A stretch of DNA of 64,000 bases from Paramacrobiotus metropolitanus (lineage: Eukaryota > Tardigrada > Eutardigrada > Parachela > Macrobiotidae), in NCBI RefSeq assembly GCF_019649055.1, contig NW_026570233.1, forward strand, positions 558,001 through 622,000. The letters run 5' to 3'. The position numbers and the translations under genes were made by a program. How positions within the stretch are numbered: the stretch's first letter is position 1; every line of letters begins with the position of its first letter. The notes beneath the pieces were generated by a model. That model did not search any database, had not been told where the DNA came from, and saw only the letters and a program-made list of their open reading frames with translations. Positions 47,676 to 57,746 of this stretch are shown one piece after another.

Positions 47676-49778
47676 ATGACCGGATTACGGTTGGGAGTGG
47701 AAATTGGATTCAAGAAGATTACTATTGCGCTGTACGAGAGCGGTGTGCCGCGGGTGTTGTTCAGCTTTCCTTCCATCGCGGCTTGTAGTGTTGATCGCAC
47801 CGAATGGCACTTCGGCGTGGACGCGCGCAACTACAAAGCTGACAACAGATACCGCAATTTCCCCTCGGTTAAAGGCACGCTGCTGGCTTACGGCTACGGT
47901 GAGCAGAATCCGTTTGTGCCGCTGCTGCTGGAGAAGCTCTTCGCCTTCATTAAGATGATTGGTCAAACCGAACGGAAGCAGTGTCTCCAAGGCGTTGTTG
48001 TCGTTCTCTCTCATGGCCTACACGCCTGCCAAAATATCTATCAAGCGGTGACGGAAGCCTGGCAAAAAAACGACTTAACCGATGTCCTGTGTATCTCCGA
48101 TATATCAGCCATTGTACTGGCGTACACGGTGCAGACGCTGGACCGGCAGTCCATAAAGAAGAGCGGGATAGAGCCGGTTAATGTGTTGGTGTGCAATGCA
48201 GATGCGGAGCATTTCCGGATGGGCGTCTTCGAAGTGATCAACAACAACCTCGTCGTCAAATACAAAAGCAACCAGTATGTTGTGTGGGACTGTTTCACTG
48301 AACTGCGGTGGCGCGTTTTTGATGATATCCATCAGCGCTTGGAGAGCGTTGGGATGCCTGCACTGGATCTGCATTTACGGACGCAACTAGGAGAGGAGTG
48401 CGGGGACCACATGGCGTTATTTAACGATTCCCGAACCGTTAGAGTGATCATTCGCGCCCCTGTCCCGAACTGTATCGTGACGTACACGCGGGAGGATTAC
48501 CAGGCGGTGGTAAAGCCAATCATCGAAGCCATCCGAAAACATGTCGCGGCGGAGTTAGTGAACTTTGGTATAATGGACGGGAGCAGCGGAAACGTCGGCG
48601 GGAAAGTTGAGTTGCTAGTGGTTGGCGAAAATTCCCGGTTAGGGTTATTGCGCACCGCGTTGGAGGGGGTAACGAAGAGCCAGGTGATTGCCGGAGCGGC
48701 GAGTTATGTGGACGATGCGGAAGCGTTCGGTGCGGCGATTGCCAGCAGTCTGGCTGGAAATAGCGGGAATTTATACGGACAACACCAGCTCTTTCGACTG
48801 CAAGAAGGACTCGCATTCGATGTGGGAAAGATACTGACGGCGCTGCCGTTATTGGACGACAACATTCGCGTGCAACCGGCGCGGGATATCCTCGTTAACG
48901 ACCATAAGAATGTGGCCCTGTCCGGGTACTTGTACATGGGAAACGGGAAAGGGCCTGTCATAATTCCCGATTTTCGTCTCGTGTTGTCCACTCAGAAGAT
49001 CCGAAGCTGCAAAGCGCACTGTGTACACCTGGAAACCAGCGTTGATGGACAAACGATGACGTATATGCGAATGTTGCTGGGCAAGGATGTACGCATTCAG
49101 TGTCGCGAACTACAGCGTGAAGAACCGGATGAGATGGTCGTTGAATGTTTACGGATACAGGTGTCATTTACGTATCAGGACAGCGCGGGCCGGAGCAGTC
49201 TTTGGTTTTTTGCGGATGACGCCAGCGCTTATGAGCCTTTTATGGCGGAATACCACACGCGACGACGCGAAATGCTGAAAGCGTTTCCTTCTGGAAATAA
49301 CGGTATGTACGTAACCTTTTAGTAGAAATTTAAAGATACGTTGTGCCAAGAAAGGTTAGCAATAGCATACGATTGAGCCGTGTTCTGATCGCTTCCAGCG
49401 GACGAATCGCTTCCTAAGCTAGCGTGGTCATCATCGTCTTCGTTTGTCGCGCTTGTGTCGGACCAGCTGCCTACCGCGGAGTTTCAGGAAATAAATAAAA
49501 TTCAGAAACGTCCGAGCATTGTTACCGTCAATCAAGATTCACAGCATGGCCTGGTTGTTGTGGTCCAACAGTGCCAGGAAGTGACCAAAATGCAAATGAG
49601 GGGAAACACGTTTGCGATCGAACGGCCGAATAAAATCCGTGAATGTTCCGTGGAGCACGATACAGTCGTCATTGAGTTAACGTCACACGATTGTGTTCGT
49701 GTCAACTTTCCCAGGGAAGCTACCCGCCGGGATTTTCTTAAAAAGTGTTCTGTCTTTTGGCCGTTGGGCAAACCGTGA
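47676..49778 (+). CDS. Pseudo-ATPase Hsp70-like protein, array copy B4
   Basis: Exons 47676-49302 and 49399-49778 (phase 1, 96-nt intron) give 668 aa. The start is MTGLRLGVEIGFKK; the acceptor-like run CTTTTTCAG ends five bases upstream. Phosphate-loop replacements are GVEIGFKKITIALYESG and VLVCNADAEHFRMGVFEV; the second has also lost the Asp kept in other B copies (MDVF or VDVF becomes MGVF). ELLVVGENSRLGLLRTALEG and SYVDDAEAFGAAIASSLAG follow. The middle domain has VQPARDILVNDHKNVALSG. The last-exon domain is intact (SSFVALVSDQLPTAE, LVVVVQQCQEVTK, VRVNFPREATRRDFLKKC). It lies head-to-head with A4, and the two share the best preserved promoter block. Confidence 0.82.
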
Positions 49779-50407
49779 CCGGTTATCGAAAAATCGAAGT
49801 GTATGTGACATGAGTAGTCATATATAGTGAATACCGCTAACATAACTACGTAACTGTCTTTTTACTACTTAATGGTGAAGCATGACAAATAACTCCGATA
49901 GTTGCTTCTGCAGACTGCAGTTTGGATTTTTGCCTCTTGTGTTTTCGGCAGGTAGCTATTTAGGTAGATTTGAAAACTCTTGTTTAGGTCTACATTTTCT
50001 GCTGCTCAGAACTTGTCCTAAATTGCAAACCAAGATATTTTCAGTAAGCGATGGTAATCATCATTCCCAATTAAGGTCGGCAAGCAAATCGAAAATATCG
50101 TTTCCGGCTTTTAAATTGTTATAAGCTCTTAGAATCGGCAACTTGCGGTTGCTCATCCAGGCGGGCTTTCAGCGTTCGGTTCTCCACTGACACAGCGCAG
50201 TTTAATGGCGACAGTTTCTTTGGTTACAATCAAAGTCACATAAGCTTTATTGGTAACATATTGCTCTAGTGTGGTTAGACCGGTAAGTACTGCAATTTGT
50301 GTGCCGTATTGTTTTAACTATTATGTACATTAAGTAGAATTGTTCCAGAAAATCGAATTCTGCGTGGTCGCGCGGCCATGGCCGCGGCATTCGATACATG
50401 CAGAAAA

Positions 50408-50671
50408 TCATTTTTCATCCAGCAACTCCGAGAATCCGGTGTGGCTGGCAAGATCGATCCAGTCGAAGGCGGTCTCTTTCCGCCTGGTAGGAGAAGGATG
50501 TTTTATTACGTGAATTGTTTTACTGCGTTTGCGTGTGTCAAATAAGCCTCGCTTCACATTACTGCTGCACGAGTACCGCAATTGGTCAACCGAATGAGTT
50601 TTTCTGACCGACCATAAAGGAAGTGTGCGCAAATTAAAAGATACTGCACGAGCAGGCAACCATTTAAACAT
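50408..50671 (-). CDS. Hypothetical 87-aa frame
   Basis: An ATG-initiated basic frame ending in RKETAFDWIDLASHTGFSEL. A pyrimidine-rich acceptor-like stretch (CTTCTCCTACCAG) precedes the last part, so it could be the final exon of an unknown gene. No domain is recognised and no copy occurs in other spacers. The rest of 49779-51540 holds only short unsupported frames. Confidence 0.2.
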   Translation of the reverse strand: MFKWLPARAVSFNLRTLPLWSVRKTHSVDQLRYSCSSNVKRGLFDTRKRSKTIHVIKHPSPTRRKETAFDWIDLASHTGFSELLDEK

Positions 50672-51544
50672 TCACATCAGCTCAACGAACCGTGGACACT
50701 GGACACTGTGTACAATAGGCTGATGGTGAGCGGTAAACACAGCACGTGCGAAATTGGAAAGCAATAATATCGCTCAAGCGTGAAGAAGACTGGCATGATG
50801 GCATCACATACACCGCTGCCCTGGCACGCATCGCCCCGAAGAAAACCGCCTCTGCGAAGTGCGAACAATGGAACACCGGAAGTGAATGGTGTGTCTGTCC
50901 AGACATCCAGTGCGCAGATAGCCAAACACATATTGCGCGGTACGCGATAAATAAGTACCGTAAAAATCTAGCGAATAATAAAACGCACAACGTATATGTT
51001 ATGGGAAATAAAGTATTTAAACACATTATCTGTAGAAGTTATCTGCTCGGTAATCCTATACATATGTACATGTACTATGTAGTAAGTACTAACATCTCTG
51101 ACTTGTACACCCTATTGGCGACAAGTGACCACCAGCGGTAGTTCGCTGGAAAACAAAGCGAGCGATTTACGGTGCGGGTTGCTCTCAAAAACCGTGGGTG
51201 TGCCTCTACTGTGTACTGTGCTGTCAGCCTGTCTAGGCAGGGCCGATGCGAAGGGCAGGGATAATGAGCTGGGTACGCATGTTAAGATGACTTCGTTTAA
51301 CGAGTAAGTACGTAAATATACCTTTTACAGTTTAACTACTGCCTCCTTCGGAGGCTTCGGTCAGTTTGATATGGTACACAAATTTATTGCCGTTGTCCGT
51401 TGGTTTTGTTCCTTAGCAGTTGGCAGCGTAACACTAAGCAATTTCCTCTTGAAAACTGCTTGCCGAATCTGGATGGATTGTCTTACTTTTCTGTACAAAA
51501 CGTTTAATTCAGTACGAGCTTTCGTAGCTTGTATTCTTAGTGTG

Positions 51545-51792
51545 TCCACTGTCCAGCATTGCGTAAGCAGTGCCTACTCGTGGTTACTGTCAATAACTCA
51601 TTCACGCAGGGCGTGGTTATTGTGATGAACAGTGCCCGTAAGCAACCGGGCAGCGGCGACTGACGCGAAATACATTTGCAGTCGAACGTCCCAATAAAAC
51701 CCACGAAAGAAGATACAGTCGTCATTGAATTGGCTCCGCAAGACTGTGTTTATGTCACCTTTCACATCTTTTGGCAATCGTGTAGGCTGTGA
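51545..51792 (+). pseudogene. Decayed last exon of a B gene
   Basis: DNA-level matches to the last exon of the B genes run in order: TTACTGTCAATAACTCATTC with ACGCAGGGCGTGGTTATTGT, then CAGTCGAACGTCCCAATAAA, then GATACAGTCGTCATTGAATT with GGCTCCGCAAGACTGTGTTT, and a terminal CTTTTGGCAATCGTGTAGG. Several deletions break the frame, and no first exon is found upstream. The orientation matches the B genes. Its place in the long B4-A5 spacer indicates a lost pair. Confidence 0.8.
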
Positions 51793-52281
51793 CTTGTTAG
51801 TGAGTTGTTACCGAAAAATTGAATAGCTGTGATACGAAAGCGGCATTTTTAAATGCGGTTAACATATAAACTGCGTAACTGTTTCTTCCCAGTAATATTT
51901 ACCTGTACGTGTGATTTGTACTTATTTAAGTACTAATACTTTTACTCAAACATACTTTAATACAGACAGCACAGTATCTGTAACCTGCACCTTTAACACT
52001 GCACTGAATAAATTAGAACGTCCATAATCCAGGGGCCAACGGCCCAATAGTGTGGTGTGGAGAGTGATCAAAGGAATCAGAGTTGTATACATGTAATAAT
52101 TTTAACAATTCAAGAAAAAAACGAGAAACAATGACAACCATAAGAAAACAAAATTAGTGTATTACTAGATAACGATTGACACATCTGTGTGCCCCCTGCC
52201 CAGCGTTCGCATTCCATGCACAAAAGAAACAAGACAAAAATTTTCGTACTGGTTAACCGTTAACCGGTCGATTGGCAATCG

Positions 52282-54284
52282 TCAAACGACATTATCCAGG
52301 CGGATGTCGATATTTTTCTTGTAGTGGGCAATGTCGCCTTTACCCTGTGCCGCCGCGTGCAGAATATTGTTCCCATCGATGCTGTATGTCACGTCAAACT
52401 TGCACTCTCCCGCCTTCCGCAAAGGTAAACCAGGAATGACAAATTCACCAATACGGAATTTGTCCAGATTAAACCCGCGTTTACTCTGATAAATGCTGAA
52501 CTTAGCAGCCGCTTGATTATCATAGAATGTCCCAAAGACTTCCGTCATACTGGAAGGATATGCTTTTCCTCGGGGGATCAAGTCACGGATGCGCATACTG
52601 CCAGGTCGCACACGGTCCGCAACTTCCAGTCCATAGTGGTAGGCGGTGACCTCGTGGACGTTGGTGGCCTGCTGGTTGTTAATACGGTACGACTGCATGG
52701 CAGCCCCCCGCGCTATCGCCTCATCCGGATCAGCATCCGCGCAAACCACTCCGCTCCGACCGAAGAACGCCTGCAGTGTCTCTTTAACCACCGGCAGCCG
52801 ACTGCTGCCACCCACCAAGATGACCTTATCGATATCGCCCGGTGACAGGCTCGCAGCATCCAGAGCGTTCTTCACCGGGACGAGAATCTTCTGGAGAAGA
52901 TCCCGGAACATTCCGCTGAAAGTAGCTTTTGTCAGCTCCACGTTGTAATCGATGTTTCCATACAGTTTGTGCAAGGTATCGCGGAATGTGCCGCTATACG
53001 GACTGGACAGCGTGATCTTAGCCTTTTCGGCGACCAGTTTCAGTTTGGCTAAGGTTTTGCTATCTTGTGCCAGATCGACCTGGTGGCGGCGGCGAATGTC
53101 GTCTAAGAAATGCTGAACAATCTCGCTGTCGAAGTTCTCCCCGCCCAAATACATGTCGCCGTCGGTGCTGAGGACGCGATATTCATTGCGGCCATCCACC
53201 TTCATAATGCTGATGTCCAGCGTGCCGCCGCCGAAATCAAACACCAGAATGGTGCACTGCTCGTCGATGACGCCGCCGTAAGCGATGGCGGCGGCCGTCG
53301 GCTCGTTCAACAAGTTGACCTCCGTGAACCCTGCCAGGCGGGCGGCGTTGAGAGTGGCAGCGCGCTGAGTCTCCATGAAATTGGCCGGAATGGTCACCAC
53401 GGCAGATGTCACTTTCCTGCCCAGAAACCCCTCGGCCATCTCTTTCAAATACGACATCATCGTGGCGCTGATCTGCTCCGGCCGAACGATCTTTTCCCAA
53501 ATGATATCGCCCGCATCTGTGCACTGTTCAACCTACAAGATTATAAGATTAATAAGAACCTTTGCTCACGTAAGATTTGTAGTCAGTACAAACATTTGTA
53601 TTTAGTAGAGCACCCGCTGGCAGAAACGAATCTAATGGGAAAGGAGTACTGTATAATAGTGTATTTTGACTTAAACTTATTAAAATAACAAGTTGTGATT
53701 GATTCAGGTTTTAATAAAGCCAAAATCTTTTTTTACAGCGAGTCTGTCAGAAATGCCTCTACGAGTCTACGTAGCTTGTTTACGTTGCTTTAGTTGCGTT
53801 TGCAGTTTGCCAGTTAAGAATTAAGATGTAATTTTCCATTAAATTAGGTGTTAAATTTTTAATAATTAGGTTTATCGATTAGCCTAGATAATCAGAAATT
53901 TAAAACTTATGGATTCATAACCAATATTCATTAGTGATTAGCGATAAGTACTTATTTAGATGCAGATGCACCCACCTTTATCGCTGGTGACCCGTTGTCG
54001 TTAACAATGGCAAACGGCATTAGACTGCGTTCCATTGTCACGGCGGAATCGTCGAAACGGCGTCCAATTAGACGCTTAGCATTACGAATGGTATTCCGGC
54101 TATTCTCGGGACTGAGTCGCTTGGCGTGTTTGCCCACATCCATCCCGTCCCGCTCCAAACGCACCCAGGACGGCGTGGTGGTGTCGCCGTTGTTGTTCTT
54201 AATCACTTGCGGACTGCGGCCGTGCTTGTACACGAACAGGCAACAATGTGTTGTGCCCAAATCGATGCCTACTCCGTCAGCCAT
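52282..54284 (-). CDS. Lidless Hsp70, array copy A5
   Basis: Exons 53976-54284 (309 nt) and 52282-53532 (1251 nt), phase 0, with a 443-nt intron (donor GTGGGT, acceptor TCTTGTAG), encode 519 aa, the standard A layout. Motifs: GIDLGTTHCCLFVYKHGR, NAKRLIGRRF, NEPTAAAIAYG, LVFDFGGGTLDISIM with KVDGRNEY (others have KVEG), and VILVGGSSRLP. The linker position reads NVHEVTAYHYGLEV. The substrate segment is the most different in charge (MTEVFGTFYDNQAAAKFSIY). It ends IDIRLDNVV with no lid or EEVD. The region after the intron, CTDAGDIIWEKIVRPEQISA, has diverged from the CSESG form of A1 and A2. It is divergent from B5 over 1.3 kb. Confidence 0.9.
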
Positions 54285-54524
54285 GTTACAGGATCGTAAT
54301 TAACGAGCGGAAAGGAGTCAAAAGACAATTGTGTGCGGTGCTGGACTGATATACTTGTGAATTTGTAATCGGAGAGGAAGTATCAAAGTTAAGTACATAC
54401 GGTAAAACTCAGCTATATACTGTGTATATTACAGTACCGGCCGTTAAAAAGTGCGTGAACTCGATCCCGAATACAAAATTCCAAAATAATGCGATCGGAA
54501 GCTACATAGCTCGATGTAGCGTGC

Positions 54525-54610
54525 AGCGTGCAAAACCAATGGAACTGGATCAGCAGAAGAGCAGCTAACAAAGAAACAACAATGCGTGCAGCGGATAGAG
54601 GCTTAAAACG
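54525..54610. promoter_or_regulatory. Conserved promoter block of pair 5 (weakest)
   Basis: Contains CAGAAGAGCAGCTAACAAAG, then AAACAACAATGCGTGCAGCGG, about 280 bp upstream of the A5 start. The CTTTGA/TCAAAG palindrome is not clear here. An ATTGGCTGTCTTTG word follows at about 54627. Confidence 0.5.
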
Positions 54611-55600
54611 GGTTACTATTGGCTGTCTTTGTCAAGAATAGGTGGAACCCTCTTGTCGAAGGCTTTCTTGTGTGGGTGGTTACATCTTTGCAAGGTATCT
54701 TCACTTAACATACCTTGATCAAGTGAAGTTACCTTGATCTTTGCAAACTGCGTCATTCCAGGTTTTTCATGGTGATTTAGCTCATTTCTCGTAGGCTCGT
54801 ACCTTATTACTTATCTGCATATATGCAGTTTGCCCTGGATACAGTTATGCACTATGTACTGTAAATTAGCACTATAAACGTCATCTCTACCTTTTATCTG
54901 TTGATACAGCACAATTTTCGGATTTATAATTTATTCCTCGATATTGCTATCCCGCAGCGACGGTAGGTACTCTGTAGATAGTTCTTTGTAATTATACTTT
55001 GTAATAGATAAACAGTAAATAGTTATCTTTTTGATTGTGTTTTTGTGGCGCTGTCCATTATGCTCAAGGTGAATAAACGAGATACTTATAATAGTTCTGC
55101 CACCAGCCAGTAAATAAACAGTTTATGTTTTGTTATGTTGTGTTACATTTGGTTAACTTTTTTGCGTCTGCTCTCCGCAGTTAAGAAGCAGAGAAGTGCA
55201 AAACTTTAGTACATATGTACAATACTCGTACGCGTGGTAAGAGCTATTAATAATCCGGTATTGTGAACTCGTTACAGTAAACGAACAATTGTTTACTGTT
55301 CACTGTTACCTAAATTTTAGTATTTTCAGTAAACTGGTAACTAAAATATTCATAGAACTATTCGACGCGCGATCGTATACAGCGTACTTGTTGCCAGTGC
55401 TTACGCGCAGGACCACAGTAAACTTGATTTCTATGGGATATGGTCAATAGACTCAATACCGATACTTCACTACTTGCTACAGGTAGTCACAACTTACACC
55501 ATTATAAGTTAGGAAAAATTGGCAATGCAGTGCGCGCTAACTGACTAGCACGTGTTTATGTTCAGTCAAATGTAGATTATTAATTACTTTTCTAGAAACC

Positions 55601-57746
55601 ATGAGCGGATTACGGTTAGGAGTGGACATTGGATTCAAGAAGACCTCGGTTGCGCTGTACGAGAACGGTGTGCCGCGTGAACTGTTCAGATTTCCTTCCG
55701 TCGCGGCTTACAGTGCTGATAACACCGAATGGTATTTCGGCGTGGACGCGGGCAGCTACCAAACTGACAGAAAGTATCGGACCATCCCATCGGTCAAACG
55801 CACGCTTCTGGCTTACGGCTACGGAGAAAAGAATATACTGGTACCCTTGCTATTGGAACGACTCTTCGCTCACATTAAAATGATTGGGGAAGCTGAGCGA
55901 AATCCAGGTGTCCGTGGCGTGGTTATTGTACTGTCGCATGTTCTGGACGCTAGTCAAGTGATGCGGCAAGCAGTGATGGACGCCTGGCGGAAGAACGGCG
56001 TACCGGATGTCCTGTGCATTTCCGACGTAGCGGCTGTTCTACTGGCCTACACTGTGCAGACACTGGACAGACAGTCCATTAACACGAGCGCTACTGAGCC
56101 GGTTTATCTCTTGGTGTGCAATGCAGATTCTGAGCACTGCCGCGTAGACGTCTTCGAAGTGATCAACAACAACCACATCGTCAAATTTCAGGGTAATCGA
56201 TATGTTTTGTTTGCCTGTTTCACCCAAATGCAGAAGCGCGTTATAGCCGGCATCCATCAGCAGCTGACGAACACCGGGATGTCTAATTTAGATCAACGTT
56301 CGTGGGACCAGTTTAAAGAAGAGTGCATGGACCACGTAGCGCTCTTTAACGATCCCCGAACTGACAAAGTGACCATCCGCGTTCCATTCCACAAGTCGGT
56401 CGTGACGTATTCCAGGGAGGCGTACCATATCGCGGTGGCGCCAGTCATCGAAGTCGTTCGAAAGCATGTCGTGGCGGAGTTGACGCGGTTCGGAATTATA
56501 GACGCGAGCACTGGAAATATTAACGGGAAAATCGAGCTGTTATTGGTGGGCGAGAATTCTCGGTTGGGGCCTTTACGCACTGAGCTGGAGGGTGTAACGA
56601 AAAGCCAAGTGATTGCCGGAGCGGCGAGTTATGTGGATGATGCGGAGGCGTTTGGTGCGGCGATTGCCAGCAGTCTGGTGGGAAATAACGCGAATGCCCT
56701 CAAACACCAGCAACTCTTCCGGCTACAGGAGGGGCTGGTATTCGATATGGAAAATGTACTGAAGACGCTGCCGCAACAAGGCGCCCACGTTCTTGTACAA
56801 CCGGCGCGGGACATCTTCGTCAGTGACCTTCCTGATGTTCCCTTGTTCGGCAAACTGTACATGGGCAAGCCCAAACAACTCGTCATCGTTCCCTCTTTTT
56901 GTCTGAGATTGTCCTCTCAAAAGATGGACAACTGTAAAGTGCATTGTCTTCATCTTGAAAGCAACGTCGACGGGCAACCCTTAGCGTACGTGCGGATGAT
57001 ACTTGGGAAGGATGTGCGGATTCACTGTCACATACCACAGCGCGAAAGAAGCGATCAGAAAGCCGTCCCATATTTGTCGCTGCAGGTGCCATTTACGTAT
57101 CAGGGAAGCGCTGGCTGGAGCACTATCTGGTTCTTTGCGGGTGACACCAACGGCAACGTTTATAAATCGTTTCTGAAGGAATATGACGCCCGACAGCGAG
57201 AAATGCTTAATACATTTCCTTCCACAGCTGACGGTTAGTAGAAACTTCAGTTTGTAAACGTATGCTCTTCGTGGTTATACTTATGTCGTGGACTTACCGG
57301 TATTGCCGGGTAAGAATCTTAGCGGCGCACAAGCGTTAACAGTGCATTGCTTGTTTATAGCGGAGGGATCGCTTCCGAAGTTAGCGTGGTCATCATCGTC
57401 CTCTTTTGTCGCTCTCGTTTCGGACCAGCTGGCCGTTAAGAATTCCCATAAAATTCCGGAAAATCACTATCAGCCAAGCATTATCACCGCTAATCAGTGT
57501 TCCCAGCAGGGTATCGTTATCGTGGTACAGCAGTGCCAGGAAGTGACCGGAAAGCTGCAGGTGATGGGAAGCACTTTCGTCATCGAACGGCCGCATAAGA
57601 TCCGCAAAGATTCTGCGGAGGGGGATGCTGTCGTCATAGAGTTGACGGTGCAAGAATGTGTTCGTGTCCGCTTTCCTGACGAAGCTACCTGCAAAGATTT
57701 TCTTAAAAAGTTTGCGGACTCCTGGTCATGGTGGCGTGCTGCGTAG
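55601..57746 (+). CDS. Pseudo-ATPase Hsp70-like protein, array copy B5
   Basis: Exons 55601-57233 and 57361-57746 (phase 1; donor GTTAGT, acceptor TTTATAG) give 672 aa. The start is MSGLRLGVDIGFKK, with an acceptor-like CTTTTCTAG just upstream. Loops: GVDIGFKKTSVALYENG and LLVCNADSEHCRVDVFEV in place of DLGTT and GGGT. ELLLVGENSRLGPLRTELEG has Pro where other copies have Leu. SYVDDAEAFGAAIASSLVG follows. The middle domain has VQPARDIFVSDLPDVPLFG. The last-exon domain keeps SSFVALVSDQLAVK, IVIVVQQCQEVTGKL and VRVRFPDEATCKDFLKK. It is the last member of the array; nothing related follows to the right edge of the window. Confidence 0.82.

Noticed and set aside
50746-51141. 131-aa plus-strand frame
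   Set aside because: It starts at GTG, has no domain and no splice support, and lies in a spacer with gene relics.
55590-55600. TTCTAGAA before B5 (and TTCCAGAA before B2) read as heat-shock elements
   Set aside because: The sites lie directly at the start codon in every B copy and fit a splice acceptor better; B1 and B4 lack the TTCnnGAA spacing.
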